Assembly: GCF_019343105.1 (NCBI RefSeq)
Contig: NZ_CP073764.1
Coordinates: 434,001 to 498,000, forward strand
Length of the DNA stretch: 64,000 nt
Source: Methylovirgula sp. HY1
GTDB taxonomy: Bacteria; Pseudomonadota; Alphaproteobacteria; Rhizobiales; Beijerinckiaceae
Reading direction: 5' to 3'
Made by a program: the position numbers and the translations under genes. Below the pieces are notes generated by a model, which was not told where the DNA came from, did not search any database, and saw only the letters and a list, made by a program, of their open reading frames with translations. Every line of letters begins with the position of its first letter. Position 1 is the first letter of the stretch. Shown here piece after piece: positions 1 to 8,854 of this stretch.

Positions 1-548
1 ATTGGTGCAAGGCCGGCATAGACCGCGACGGGAATCGACGCTGTGATCGTCGCATTGATCGCGGCGACCAGAAGCAAGAGCACAAGCACGAAAGTCTTGG
101 CATCGGGGTCGGTGGTTTGGGCGATGAAACCGACGATCTGAGCCCAGACGATACCTTGAATGATTTCCGCTATGATGAACTGGCTGCGCCAGCGCGCAAC
201 ATCGATGGTCGCAGGGTCGAGCGAGGAAAAGCGTGCGGCGAGCAGATGGGCGACGAGCAGCGTCGCCAATTCCAAGCTGAGCCAGAGCAGCAGAGACGTC
301 TGCGGCACCCAGGCCGTGGCGACGACGGCTGCCGTTATGGCCAGAATGACGAAACTGAAGGTCGCGTTACGCTGGCTTTGCGCAAAAAGCTGCAAGAGTT
401 CGACGTCAAAGGCCCGGTGGCCCGAGCCGGCGGAGGTAAGCTTCTCGCGCGCTTCTCGCACCCGTGCGGCAAGGCGGCGACGTTCAGCGACCGTCTTCGG
501 ATCGACGCCGCGTCCGCGTTCGATCATCTCCGCAGTGACTTCGGTCAT
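1..548 (-). CDS. N-terminal part of a membrane sensor protein (probable histidine kinase), cut by the window edge
   Basis: An open frame runs from ATG at 548 off the left edge, giving about 182 residues with no stop. It has a charged cytoplasmic N-terminus (about residues 1-60), then hydrophobic segments near residues 66-84, 88-108, 125-145 and 155-180, the layout of a polytopic input domain. Membrane-bound PAS/histidine kinases of Hyphomicrobiales, including the PleC/PdhS cell-cycle type, begin this way, but no catalytic domain is inside the window, so the kinase assignment is inference. It is transcribed away from the GST gene. It could be another polytopic membrane protein. Confidence 0.55.
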   Translation of the reverse strand, partial: MTEVTAEMIERGRGVDPKTVAERRRLAARVREAREKLTSAGSGHRAFDVELLQLFAQSQRNATFSFVILAITAAVVATAWVPQTSLLLWLSLELATLLVAHLLAARFSSLDPATIDVARWRSQFIIAEIIQGIVWAQIVGFIAQTTDPDAKTFVLVLLLLVAAINATITASIPVAVYAGLAP

Positions 549-963
549 GCTCCGCCCGGTCCGTCGCCGTCAGTCCCGGCGCGTCATTCTCGGTCGCGCC
601 ACATCTACAGAATGAAGATATCGGGTCCGACAACAACTTACGCGACACGAACGTGTTGCGGCCTGTCCTTGTCGGCAAGCCCAAGCCGGAATACGCCCGG
701 CATATCGCACAACAATTACTGATAAAGATTAACGCAAGGCTCACCGAATGGTGCGGATCCAAGTTAATAGTGTGGCCGCTACCAGTGCCGCGAGAGAGCG
801 GCGCGCCATGCCGGCTCGGCGCGGCCCGGCGAGGAACTTGAAATTTTGGTTAATGGGCGGATTTCCAGCGCGTTAATTTTCGGTCAGGATGCAATGCGGA
901 AGATCGCACGGACGGGATCACTCGCGCTCAGGACCGGCACAGACGCTAAAGGAAGAGAGCGGC
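549..963. other. Intergenic region between divergent genes
   Basis: A 415-base gap separates the leftward sensor-like gene from the rightward GST gene. Frames crossing it have no convincing start, Shine-Dalgarno or protein-like composition. It must carry promoters for both genes, but I cannot place them with confidence. A ribosome-binding-like GGAAGAGAG lies just before the GST start. Confidence 0.5.
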
Positions 964-1575
964 ATGAAACTTTACGATACGGCGCGTGCGCCCAATCCCA
1001 GAAGGGTTCGCATTTTCCTGGCCGAAAAAGGCCTCGAAGTGCCGACCGAACAGATTGATCTCAGCAAGGCCGAGCAGAAAAGCGACGGTTTCCGTGCCAT
1101 CAATCCGCTCCAGCAAACCCCGGTGCTCGTTCTCGACGATGGAACGGCTTTGGCGGAATCCGTCGCTATTTGCAGATATTTCGAAGAGTTCAAGCCCGAG
1201 CCGCGCTTGTTCGGCGAGACCATGCTCGGGCGGGCGCTCGTCGAAATGTGGAACCGCCGGATCGAACAGCATCTATTCTCACCGGTGCTGCTGGCGTTTC
1301 GGCATGCCCATCCGGGCATGCGCGAGAGAGAGAAGCCGCAGATCGCCGAACTGGCCGAAACCAGCAAAGCGAGGGCCGCGGATTTCCTTCATTATCTCGA
1401 CGGCGAACTGGCGGGACGCGCCTTCATCGCCGGCGACGGCTTTTCGATTGCCGATATTACGGCGCTCGTCGCTGTCGATTTTTTGAAGCTGGCACGCATC
1501 GACATGCCGGCGGATGTGCCGCATCTCGACGACTGGCGCACGCGCGTCGCCGCGCGGCCGTCGATTGATGCCTGA
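964..1575 (+). CDS. Glutathione S-transferase family protein
   Basis: The 203-residue product has the two-part GST layout. The N-terminal thioredoxin fold starts with KLYDTARAPNPRRVRIFLAEK and has the cis-Pro context QTPVLVLDDG followed by the glutathione-binding ES pair in LAESVAICRYF. The C-terminal helical domain carries the conserved FSIADITAL segment. GST family enzymes conjugate or reduce with glutathione in the cytoplasm; the substrate cannot be read from sequence. The ATG at 964 is chosen because a purine-rich site (GGAAGAGAG) precedes it and the family N-terminus begins there. The stop codon overlaps the start of the next gene (TGATG), so the two are probably translationally coupled. 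Confidence 0.85.
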   Translation: MKLYDTARAPNPRRVRIFLAEKGLEVPTEQIDLSKAEQKSDGFRAINPLQQTPVLVLDDGTALAESVAICRYFEEFKPEPRLFGETMLGRALVEMWNRRIEQHLFSPVLLAFRHAHPGMREREKPQIAELAETSKARAADFLHYLDGELAGRAFIAGDGFSIADITALVAVDFLKLARIDMPADVPHLDDWRTRVAARPSIDA

Positions 1576-2234
1576 TGCCATGCGCCGACGCGGCACCGTC
1601 CGAACCAGCGGACCATGAGCTTGCGGCTCTGGTTGGCCGCATCAGAGCCTGCCGGATCTGCCGCGACGCGCCGTGCGGGCCGCGACTGGCGCATGAGCCG
1701 CGCCCGGTCGTGCGGGCGTCGTCCACCGCGCGTCTGCTCGTCGCGGGGCAGGCACCGGGCGTTCGCGTTCACGCAACCGGTCTCTCCTTCAATGACGCTT
1801 CGGGCGATCGGCTCCGGCAATGGATGGGCGTCAGCCGCGAGATTTTCTATGATGAAGCGCGCGTCGCGATTGTGCCGATGGGATTTTGCTTTCCCGGCCA
1901 TAATGCGACCAAAGGCGATTTGCCGCCGCGCCGCGAATGTCGCGCCAACTGGCATGACGAACTGTTCGGGCTGATGCCGCAGATCGAGACCATCCTCGTT
2001 ATCGGCCGCTATGCGCAAGATTATCATTTCAAGCGGCTTGGGCTTCCTTATCGCAAGGACGTCAGGCTCGACGACGTCGTGCGGGGTTGGCACCCGCATT
2101 TAAACCTGCGGCCGCGTCTCATTGCGCTGCCGCATCCGTCTTGGCGAAATACCGGGTGGCTGAAGCGCAACCCTTGGTTTGACGCCGAGCTCGTCCCCAT
2201 GCTGCGCGCGGAGGTGGCGCTAATTCTGAGCTAG
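1575..2234 (+). CDS. Uracil-DNA glycosylase family protein with probable Fe-S cluster
   Basis: The 219-residue protein resembles the Fe-S UDG group. It has GQAPG near residues 58-62, the early block SGDRLRQWMGV, and a C-terminal LPHPSWRNTGW block. Cysteines at about 27, 30, 105 and 122 follow the C-x2-C ... C-x16-C spacing that binds a 4Fe-4S cluster in family 4 UDGs. The expected job is removal of uracil from DNA, starting base-excision repair. Its ATG overlaps the GST stop codon, so the two form one transcript. Substrate range (uracil versus other deaminated bases) cannot be told from sequence. Confidence 0.8.
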   Translation: MPCADAAPSEPADHELAALVGRIRACRICRDAPCGPRLAHEPRPVVRASSTARLLVAGQAPGVRVHATGLSFNDASGDRLRQWMGVSREIFYDEARVAIVPMGFCFPGHNATKGDLPPRRECRANWHDELFGLMPQIETILVIGRYAQDYHFKRLGLPYRKDVRLDDVVRGWHPHLNLRPRLIALPHPSWRNTGWLKRNPWFDAELVPMLRAEVALILS

Positions 2235-2357
2235 AGCATGGTCAGATCGGGGGAAATCATCCCAATCGATCGCAAAGGGCTGATCTTATCGAAAGGCCGC
2301 GCTAGATTTATGTTGCGCGACCATGGCGACGATGGCGGGGATCAAGGAGAAGGAACC

Positions 2358-2576
2358 ATGACATTGACGCTAGATGATATGGCATCCGTGCTCGGTCCGG
2401 TCGACGACACTTTGGCTGCCGAACTTATGGCCACGGGCGCCACACTTGTCGAACTTGAGCAGGCCTGGGCCTGGATCAATGCCGACGAGGCGTTCATCAA
2501 TGCCTATAAGCCGCTGCCGACAGGGCGGGTGGCGCAATTGATCGAGATTCTTGCGCCGCCGGACGACGAGCAATAG
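2358..2576 (+). CDS. Small conserved-looking protein of unknown function, 72 residues
   Basis: A 72-residue acidic protein begins at an ATG preceded by a strong AAGGAGAAGGA site. A longer in-frame start at 2238 exists but has no such site. The sequence is rich in Leu, Ala, Asp and Glu, predicts helices, and has no signal peptide or membrane segment. Several phrases (LEQAWAWINADEAFINAY) look like a folded small domain, not random translation. It ends 30 bases from the convergent terC stop. I do not recognise the family. Confidence 0.6.
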   Translation: MTLTLDDMASVLGPVDDTLAAELMATGATLVELEQAWAWINADEAFINAYKPLPTGRVAQLIEILAPPDDEQ

Positions 2577-2605
2577 CGAGCGCCGCATGCACCGGCCCAA
2601 AATGT

Positions 2606-3298
2606 TCAGGCCGTGCTGTTGCCTTTGCCATTGTTTGCGAAATGCCGCAACGCATAGGCAATGACGAGAACGATGATCACGCTGAGGCCGCCGCAAAGCT
2701 TTTCCCAATAGGGCCATTGCGCGACAGGATAGGCGGCAAGCAGCCGTTCCGAACCGATGAGTTGGCCTCCGACATAGCCGAGCAAGGCTGCGCCGGCCCA
2801 AACGAGCAGGGGAAAACGCGTAAACAGCGTGAGCAGCAAAGTCGAACCGAAGATGATCAGCGGCACCGACAAAGCAAGGCCGAAGACGACGAGGAGGATC
2901 GAGCCATTGGCCGCCGCGGCGATCGCCATGACATTGTCGAGCGACATCACCAGATCGGCGATGACAATGATTTGGACCGCTGCGAAAACCGATTCTGCCG
3001 TATCGATCTCCTTCTTGCCATGATCTTCGAGCGCCAACTTGATTGCGATCCAAAACAGCAACAGACCGCCGATCAATCGGACCATCGGCAGGGCAAGCAC
3101 CTCGACGACGACGATGGTGAGAAGCGCGCGCAATATGACCGCGGCGCCCGTGCCGAGCACAATGCCGAGACGACGCTGCTTGGGCTGCAAACTGCGGCAG
3201 GCGAGCCCGATCACCACGGCATTGTCGCCGGAAAGCACGATGTCGATCCAGATGATCTGCAGGACTGGGCTGAGTAAAGCGGGAATGTCGATATTCAC
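2606..3298 (-). CDS. TerC/YjbE family integral membrane protein
   Basis: A 230-residue polytopic protein with the TerC hallmark of an acidic residue in a membrane segment (IDIVLSGDNAVVIGLA) and a second copy in the other half (DLVMSLDNVMAIAAAA). There are about seven hydrophobic segments. TerC-like proteins are linked to metal ion homeostasis, often manganese export; the ion here is unproven. No ATG lies near the conserved N-terminus. The GTG at 3298 is chosen because it overlaps the TGA of the upstream pcp gene (GTGA), a typical coupled junction. Confidence 0.85.
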   Translation of the reverse strand: MNIDIPALLSPVLQIIWIDIVLSGDNAVVIGLACRSLQPKQRRLGIVLGTGAAVILRALLTIVVVEVLALPMVRLIGGLLLFWIAIKLALEDHGKKEIDTAESVFAAVQIIVIADLVMSLDNVMAIAAAANGSILLVVFGLALSVPLIIFGSTLLLTLFTRFPLLVWAGAALLGYVGGQLIGSERLLAAYPVAQWPYWEKLCGGLSVIIVLVIAYALRHFANNGKGNSTA

Positions 3299-4032
3299 GG
3301 TGAAAACCCTGGAGCAGATCTGATGGTGACGCAAGTACCGGTGCATGAAAGGTCGGCCCCGGCATCCGAACGCGGCTGACATGCCGCCTTGCGAAGTCGC
3401 GCCTTCTGCCGGGCCGCGGTCGCTATAATGACGAGAGCCATTTCCGCGGCAACGCCGATATCGGTGAGGCGCGGCGGTTTGCGGCCTGGCTGCGATGGCC
3501 GTGATGCATGTCGGCGTGGATGCGGAATATGGATGAATCCGACGCAAGTGGCGTCGCTCTGTGCGACCAGCGAATGGTAGAGCGTCGCATTGCAAAGATA
3601 ATCGCCAGCGTCATTGGACAGGCCGCTGGCAATGCCGGCGCGCCGCCATGCGGAGAGGATCTGCCGTGTCGGCAAGCGCGTCGGGACAATGTGTGGGGCG
3701 CCGGGCAGAACGGCCAAGTCCCGCGGCCGCGCACCATGGGCATCGGGGTGGAGCGGGTTGACGCGGTTGCGTGCTCTAGTTTCCAGCGAGATGATTTTGC
3801 GGCGGCCGGCAAGACCGAAGTGTAGAATTGCATCGGGCCGGAGTTCGGCGGCAAGCTGCGCGAGCCTCGGGCCAAGGCCAGCATAGACAACCGGCAATGC
3901 GCGCAACTCCAGCGCGATGCCGAGCCGCGCCAAGCGCGCCCGCTTTCGCGGGAGCAGCGTAAGGAGGGTCAAACTTGGATTGTGGTGCGCGCCGGGGAAG
4001 CCCCCGAAGCCGGTGACAAGAATTTTGATCAT
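3295..4032 (-). CDS. pcp: Pyroglutamyl-peptidase I-like cysteine peptidase (family C15)
   Basis: A 245-residue cytoplasmic protein starting MIKILVTGFGGFPG, the usual start of C15 peptidases. The likely catalytic residues are Glu in KIISLETRAR, Cys in GDYLCNATLYHS and His in CVGFIHIPH. These enzymes remove N-terminal pyroglutamate from peptides. The region around the Glu differs from the common PERVAIN form, so it may be a divergent C15 member. The last 40 or so residues are a basic, Ala-rich extension of uncertain worth. The gene overlaps terC by four bases and is transcribed with it. Confidence 0.75.
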   Translation of the reverse strand: MIKILVTGFGGFPGAHHNPSLTLLTLLPRKRARLARLGIALELRALPVVYAGLGPRLAQLAAELRPDAILHFGLAGRRKIISLETRARNRVNPLHPDAHGARPRDLAVLPGAPHIVPTRLPTRQILSAWRRAGIASGLSNDAGDYLCNATLYHSLVAQSDATCVGFIHIPHPRRHASRPSQPGRKPPRLTDIGVAAEMALVIIATAARQKARLRKAACQPRSDAGADLSCTGTCVTIRSAPGFSP

Positions 4033-4406
4033 CGCATCAGATCGGGTCACTCGCCCGCCGCAGGCTGGAGTCGGGCATAATTTTTTGCAAAGTCCTTTAT
4101 AAACAAATCGAAACTTTCTTTTATTAGAGTCATTCCAACAGATCAAATCCAGCGCGCTTGTGCCGCTTTTGAACGGATCCCCGCGCCACCGGTCAGAAAT
4201 TGGAAAGGCTGATGGCAAAAATCACCGACGGAAAGCGGATCGTAACGGTCTCGGACTAAAGATGAAAACGTGATCTGCCGCATCGACCGGGGCGCTGGCA
4301 GCCCTTGCGCCGGTTGCCGATGCGCGGCCGATCGGTGGCAGATCATGCAGAACGTTGCGCGGCAACGAAATGCAACAGAGCAACAAACTGGGTTGGTGAG
4401 ACGACG
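4033..4406. other. Intergenic region between divergent pcp and STAS genes
   Basis: This 374-base gap includes an AT-rich tract at about 4078-4135, just upstream of pcp, a good place for its promoter. No frame in the gap looks like a gene and no repeat of the dispersed family is present. Confidence 0.45.
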
Positions 4407-4718
4407 ATGCTTACAAATGCAAAGACCTATACGCTTTCCGAAGTGCTCGACCTCAAGGCGGCGCTGCCTTTGGCAGAAGGTCTTTTGGCGCAGCGTGGCA
4501 TGGAACTGATGATCGATGCATCGCAGGTCGAACGGCTTGGCGCTCAATCGCTGCAGATCCTTCTTTCGGCCGTGTCGACCTGGCATGCGGATGGCGTATC
4601 GATCGAGTTCATCGAACCATCCGCCCCCTTTCTACAAGGCCTGGAATTGTTCGGCATCGATGCCGAGAACTTTTTGAGCGGCAGTCATGCGGCCTGCGAA
4701 GAAGCGGTATTGGGCTGA
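4407..4718 (+). CDS. Stand-alone STAS-domain protein (anti-anti-sigma/chemotaxis type)
   Basis: A 103-residue single-domain protein. The core phrase LMIDASQVERLGAQSLQILL matches the STAS strand-helix that holds the regulatory serine in SpoIIAA-like proteins, with Ser in the AQSLQ position. Such proteins bind anti-sigma kinases or act in signalling complexes in the cytoplasm. No partner kinase is adjacent. ATG 4407 is preferred to the upstream in-frame ATG at 4305 because the STAS fold begins a few residues later. The gene ends ten bases before a dispersed palindromic repeat. Confidence 0.7.
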   Translation: MLTNAKTYTLSEVLDLKAALPLAEGLLAQRGMELMIDASQVERLGAQSLQILLSAVSTWHADGVSIEFIEPSAPFLQGLELFGIDAENFLSGSHAACEEAVLG

Positions 4719-4728
4719 CGTGCCGATC

Positions 4729-4790
4729 CTTATTGATTTGGAGCGTTTTCCTCTCGATCGGGTGGTTCCACCCGATCGGAAAACGCTCTA
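4729..4790 (-). repeat. Dispersed palindromic repeat, copy R1 (one hairpin module)
   Basis: The segment carries TTATTGATTT followed by a hairpin with arms GAGCGTTTTCC and GGAAAACGCTC around GATCGGGT/ACCCGATC, with a CTCTC bulge on one side. It is in the reverse orientation relative to most copies. It lies between convergent genes, and its last three bases (CTA, 4788-4790) are the complement of the TAG stop of the Rieske/FAD gene. It could act as a terminator for both genes. Confidence 0.85.
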
Positions 4791-6314
4791 GGCCGCACCT
4801 TTCCTTTCAAATGCAAGCTCAGCCATGAGGCTGTCGCGGTCGCGGCCGGCGCTGACGACAGCCAGCTCCTTTCCGCCTTGCGAAAAGCGCGCGACAAATT
4901 TTTGCGCGGCTATGTCGCCTTCGACGGTGATGGCGTCCCATTGTTCGGCATGGCCGACATAATTGAGCGCCATGTCGTAATGCTGGCTCCAGAAAAACGG
5001 AACGGCAGCGAATTTCTGCCGCTGGCCGAGAATGTTGCGCGCCGCGACCTGGCCCTGCCGTTCGGCGACGACCCAATGCTCGACGCGCAAGCGCTGGCCG
5101 CTGTGAGGGTCGGGCCAGCGTGCGATATCGCCAGCCGCATAGATATCCGGCGCACTGGTTTGCAAAAATTCGTCGACCAGGACGCCACGATCAATGGTGA
5201 GACCGGCAGCCTCCGCAAGTGCGGTCGCCGGGCGTACGCCAATGCCGACGATGACGAGATCGGCGGCGATATTTTCGCCTGTCGTCAGCGTGACGGCTTG
5301 GGCATCGATCGCCACCGGCTTGGTGTCGAGATGGAAGATGATGCCATGGGACTTGTGCAATGCCAGGATCATTTCGCCGATTTCGCGACCCATGACGCGC
5401 TCCATCGGGATATGGTCGGGCGCGACGACATGGACTGTGATGCCACGTTGCCGTAAGGCCGCGGCGACCTCGAGTCCGATGAAGCTTGCACCGATCACCA
5501 CGCATTGGCGGGATTTTTCGGCGCCGGCGATCAAACCGCGGCAATCAGCGAGGCTGCGTAACATATGCACATGCGGCAAGGCGGCGCCCGGCACGTCGAG
5601 GCGCACCGGCTCGGCGCCGGTCGCAAGCAGAAGCGCGCCATAAGTCAGTTGGTCGCCGGCCGCAAGTCGCAGGCTCTTTGCCGCGGGATCGATAGCGGTC
5701 ACGCGCGCACCGAGCCTTAGATCGATCTGCTGTTCGGCATAAAAGCTCGGCCCGCGCAGCGGTACCCATTCATCTTGCGCGTGGCCGGAAAGATAATCCT
5801 TCGAGAGGACGGGGCGATCATAAGGTGAATCCGCGTCTGCACTGAGCATAATGACAGCCCCTGCATAGCCCTCGCGCCGCAACGTCTCCGCTGCGGCATT
5901 GCCGGCGCCGCCGCCGCCGATGATGACGACCGAGTCAGGCAGGCTTGTCGGAGCGAGCATGGGCCGCACAGTCGGCTCCAGACGTTCGCGCACGAAGATC
6001 ATGGCGCCGCTTTGTTCGACCCGCCAACATGGGAGGTCGTTCAACGCCGGCGGTTGCGTGGCACTGCCGTTGCTTAGGCTGAAACAGGCATGATGCCAGG
6101 GACAGCGGATCATATCGTCGACGAGGAGACCGTCGATGAGGGGTGCGCCATAGTGGCTACACGTGGCCCCGATGGCTGAAAATTCTGCGCCGCGCCGTAC
6201 CAGCAGCACGGCCTCGCCGTCGACATGCCCGACCAGCATGCCGCCATCCGGCAATTGGCTCTTTGCGATTCCTCGTGTGAGATCGGGTGTCGAGTCTGAG
6301 CTGGATTCGTTCAT
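4788..6314 (-). CDS. Rieske [2Fe-2S] / FAD-dependent NAD(P)H oxidoreductase fusion (AIFM3-like)
   Basis: A 508-residue two-domain protein. Residues about 15-105 are a Rieske domain with CSH at 52-54 and CPWH at 71-74 as cluster ligands. Residues about 125-500 are a pyridine-nucleotide disulfide-oxidoreductase fold with the FAD loop VVIIGGGGAGNAAAE, a second NAD-binding GASFIGLE loop and the YAAGDIAR flavin motif. It likely passes electrons from NAD(P)H to an unknown acceptor in the cytoplasm, as in ferredoxin reductases. No oxygenase or ferredoxin gene is next to it, so the partner is unknown. The TAG stop is supplied by repeat R1. Confidence 0.85.
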   Translation of the reverse strand: MNESSSDSTPDLTRGIAKSQLPDGGMLVGHVDGEAVLLVRRGAEFSAIGATCSHYGAPLIDGLLVDDMIRCPWHHACFSLSNGSATQPPALNDLPCWRVEQSGAMIFVRERLEPTVRPMLAPTSLPDSVVIIGGGGAGNAAAETLRREGYAGAVIMLSADADSPYDRPVLSKDYLSGHAQDEWVPLRGPSFYAEQQIDLRLGARVTAIDPAAKSLRLAAGDQLTYGALLLATGAEPVRLDVPGAALPHVHMLRSLADCRGLIAGAEKSRQCVVIGASFIGLEVAAALRQRGITVHVVAPDHIPMERVMGREIGEMILALHKSHGIIFHLDTKPVAIDAQAVTLTTGENIAADLVIVGIGVRPATALAEAAGLTIDRGVLVDEFLQTSAPDIYAAGDIARWPDPHSGQRLRVEHWVVAERQGQVAARNILGQRQKFAAVPFFWSQHYDMALNYVGHAEQWDAITVEGDIAAQKFVARFSQGGKELAVVSAGRDRDSLMAELAFERKGAA

Positions 6315-6539
6315 CCGCGTCTCCCTTATAAAAAAATATGACAGGTGAGGCGACCAGCGTTATTTGCCCGCGTATCCATCACATCGGGCCGCGACGACCT
6401 TCTCAAACTCTGTCGAAGCCGTAATTATCGATGGATTTCCTGTGAGCCCGAGCCGTCGGATCGTTCAAATAGCTCCCACCGATCATTCACGCATGTCGCG
6501 CTTTTACCCTCATCTGTGCCGCAGACACGGTTTCACAAG

Positions 6540-6732
6540 TGTGTCGCGGCAAAAAAGATAATTGCGCGGATTTTCTACGACACATTTTTTCGGCGACATC
6601 GCGCTTGTCGTAACGATGCGACGACAGTCGCGCCAATGCTTGCCACGCGCGACGACAGTCGTGCCAATGCTTGCCAAGCGCGCGTTCGACACGTCGTGAT
6701 GAGTTCTGATGAAAATGCGTGTGACTTCGACA
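6540..6732. promoter_or_regulatory. Clustered CGACA/TGTCG pentamers upstream of xoxF (candidate operator array)
   Basis: The pentamer CGACA or its complement TGTCG occurs at about 6542, 6578, 6594, 6606, 6622, 6653, 6687 and 6728. Two copies form the 7-bp inverted pair TGTGTCG (6540-6546) and CGACACA (6578-6584). Another pair, TGTCGT and ACGACA, forms a 6-bp inverted repeat around 6606-6626. By chance fewer than one copy is expected in 190 bases. One copy comes from the tandem duplication. That they bind a regulator is inference. Confidence 0.4.
6620..6681. repeat. 31-bp tandem direct repeat, two copies
   Basis: Copies at 6620-6650 and 6651-6681 share GACGACAGTCG, then CCAATGCTTGCCA, and differ at two positions. 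Each copy contains one CGACA pentamer. The repeat lies about 255-315 bases upstream of the xoxF start. It may be a recent duplication of a protein-binding segment. Confidence 0.85.
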
Positions 6733-6934
6733 AAGCAACCAGCTTCATCAAAGCAGTCATGAATAACAAATCTACCTTAGAAATAAGCGAAAAATTCTGG
6801 AACTGCCATAAGATTGCGAACGTTGAATCATTAGCAAGCCCGCGGGGAAAATTCTGGCAATAAAACAGTCGAGGCCTAGTCATAAGCCAGCCTGTGGCGC
6901 GCGATAGGGCGGGGATATTTGCCGGAGATGCCAA

Positions 6935-8779
6935 ATGCGCAACATATGCATGATGGGCTGCGTCAGTGTCGCAGCGATGTTCGCCGTCAACACGGCGATG
7001 GCCAATGAGAATCTGGAGCAAATGTCGAAGAACCCCAAGGACTGGGTAATGCAATCGGGAAACTACGCCAATTGGCGTTATTCGTCGCTGAAGCAGATCA
7101 ACACGAAGAACGTAAAATATTTAACGCCAGCCTGGACATTTTCGACCGGCGTTTTGCGTGGCCATGAAGGCGGCCCGCTCGTTATCGGCGATGTCATGTA
7201 TCTCGTCACGCCGTTTCCAAACATCGTCTATGCGCTCGATCTCAACCAGCAGGGCAAGATCCTCTGGAAATATGAACCCAAGCAGGATCCTTCCGTCATT
7301 CCAGTGATGTGTTGCGACACGGTCAATCGCGGCGTTCAATATGCCGACGGCAAGATCATTCTGGATCAGGCGGACACGACCCTTGTCGCGCTCGATGCCA
7401 AGACCGGCAAAGTCGATTGGTCGGTCAAGAACGGCGATCCAAAAAAAGGCGAGACCGGAACCATGGCGCCGCTCGTCGTCAAAAACATGGTCATAGTCGG
7501 CGATTCCGGCGGCGAGTTCGGCGTCCACGGCAAAATCACGGCTTATAGCCTCGACACAGGCAAGCGGGTGTGGCGCGCCTATTCGACGGGTCCCGACAAG
7601 GAGATACTCGTCGATCCTCAGAAGACCACGGATTTGGGCAAACCGATCGGCGACGATTCCAGCTTGAAGTCTTGGAAAGGCGATCAATGGAAAATTGGTG
7701 GCGGCACGGTTTGGGGATGGATCTCTTATGATCCAAAACTCAATCTGATCTATTACGGGACCTCCAATCCCGGCACATGGAATCCAAACCAGCGGCCTGG
7801 CGACAATCGGTGGTCGACGTCCATTTTCGCACGCGACCCCGACACCGGCATGGCCAAATGGGTCTATCAGATGACGCCGCATGACCAATGGGATTACGAT
7901 GGTGTCAACGAGATGGTTCTTGCCGATTTGAACATGGACGGCAAAGACCGCCATGTGCTCATGCATCCCGATCGCAACGGCTTCCTCTATGTCATGGATC
8001 GCGACAATGGCGAGCTGATCAGCGCGAAGAAATATGATCCCGCGGTGAACTGGGCGACCAAGATCGATATGGACAAGAGTTCGAAGAACTATGGTCGACC
8101 CGAGGTCGTCGCCAAATATGCGCCGGGCTCGAAAGGCACCGACGTTAATTATACCAACATCTGTCCGGCGGCACTCGGCACCAAGGATGAACAGCCGTCG
8201 AGCTTCGATCCGCAAGCCAAGATTCTCTATATTCCGACGAACCATGTCTGCATGGATTACGAGCCGTTCCGGGTGGCTTACACCGCGGGGCAGCCCTATG
8301 TCGGCGCGACGCTGTCCATGTATCCGCCGAAGGGCGAAACCAACATGGGCAATTTCATTGCCTGGGATCCGGTGAAGGGCAAGATCGTCTGGAAGGATCC
8401 GCAACTCTTCTCGGTATGGTCGGGTGCCTTGTCGACCGGCGGCGGTCTCGTCTTCTACGGCACGCTCGAAGGCTATCTCAAGGCCGTCGACGCCAAGACC
8501 GGGAAGACGCTCTATAAGTTCAAGACACCATCGGGCATCATCGGCAATGTCATGGCTTATGAGCATAACGGCAGAGAATCTGTCGCAGTGCTCTCAGGCG
8601 TCGGTGGTTGGGCCGGCATCGGCCTCGCGGCGGGTCTGACCAAGCCTACCGAGGGTCTCGGCGCGGTCGGCGGCTATGCGGCCCTGTCGAATTACACCGC
8701 GCTCGGTGGTCAGCTTACCGTCTTCGCGCTTCCGGCAGGCTACAAAGCCGGCGAGACGGGTAGCGGCCATATGAAGTGA
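6935..8779 (+). CDS. xoxF: Lanthanide-dependent PQQ methanol dehydrogenase XoxF (XoxF5-like)
   Basis: A 614-residue periplasmic quinoprotein. Residues 1-23 are a signal peptide ending AMA. The adjacent cysteine pair used in catalysis is at 126-127 (VMCCDTV). [12 protein letters not shown] gives the catalytic Asp320 and, two residues on, Asp322; this extra Asp marks lanthanide-dependent XoxF, whereas calcium-dependent MxaF has Ala there. Glu194 (SGGEFG) and Asn278 (TSNPGTW) fit the other metal ligands. Phrases such as [19 protein letters not shown] match the XoxF5 type. It oxidises methanol (and often formaldehyde) and passes electrons to a c-type cytochrome. No xoxG, xoxJ or mxa gene is adjacent. 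Convergent with gckA. Confidence 0.95.
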   Translation: MRNICMMGCVSVAAMFAVNTAMANENLEQMSKNPKDWVMQSGNYANWRYSSLKQINTKNVKYLTPAWTFSTGVLRGHEGGPLVIGDVMYLVTPFPNIVYALDLNQQGKILWKYEPKQDPSVIPVMCCDTVNRGVQYADGKIILDQADTTLVALDAKTGKVDWSVKNGDPKKGETGTMAPLVVKNMVIVGDSGGEFGVHGKITAYSLDTGKRVWRAYSTGPDKEILVDPQKTTDLGKPIGDDSSLKSWKGDQWKIGGGTVWGWISYDPKLNLIYYGTSNPGTWNPNQRPGDNRWSTSIFARDPDTGMAKWVYQMTPHDQWDYDGVNEMVLADLNMDGKDRHVLMHPDRNGFLYVMDRDNGELISAKKYDPAVNWATKIDMDKSSKNYGRPEVVAKYAPGSKGTDVNYTNICPAALGTKDEQPSSFDPQAKILYIPTNHVCMDYEPFRVAYTAGQPYVGATLSMYPPKGETNMGNFIAWDPVKGKIVWKDPQLFSVWSGALSTGGGLVFYGTLEGYLKAVDAKTGKTLYKFKTPSGIIGNVMAYEHNGRESVAVLSGVGGWAGIGLAAGLTKPTEGLGAVGGYAALSNYTALGGQLTVFALPAGYKAGETGSGHMK

Positions 8780-8786
8780 GATGCTG

Positions 8787-8820
8787 CCGTCCTCGTCCTT
8801 TGTAGACAAGACGAGGACGG
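8787..8820 (+). terminator. Hairpin downstream of xoxF
   Basis: Eight bases after the xoxF stop, CCGTCCTCGTC pairs perfectly with GACGAGGACGG around a 12-base loop. There is no T-run after it, so it may stabilise the 3' end instead of ending transcription by itself. Confidence 0.6.
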
Positions 8821-8854
8821 ACGGCGCGCGATGCTTGATATCTCGCGTTGACGC

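Larger units (their letters stand above)
6315..6934. promoter_or_regulatory. Long upstream region of xoxF
   Basis: A 620-base gap separates the divergent Rieske/FAD gene and xoxF. Frames crossing it are not gene-like. It is less GC-rich than its neighbours and includes a 31-bp tandem repeat and clustered CGACA/TGTCG pentamers, given as separate entries. GGAGATG at 6924-6930 serves as the xoxF ribosome-binding site. The xoxF promoter must lie here, but I cannot name -35/-10 boxes with confidence. Confidence 0.6.

Noticed and set aside
6620-6681. Tandem repeat as a CRISPR remnant
   Set aside because: Two directly adjoining units have no spacer between them and no cas gene is near.
6345-6863. 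172-codon frame in the xoxF upstream region
   Set aside because: Composition is unlike the neighbouring genes, it has no Shine-Dalgarno, and it crosses the 31-bp tandem repeat. Treated as non-coding.
7121-8566. 481-codon open frame opposite xoxF
   Set aside because: It is the complement shadow of a GC-rich, codon-biased gene with clear catalytic motifs; it has no family-like sequence or start site.
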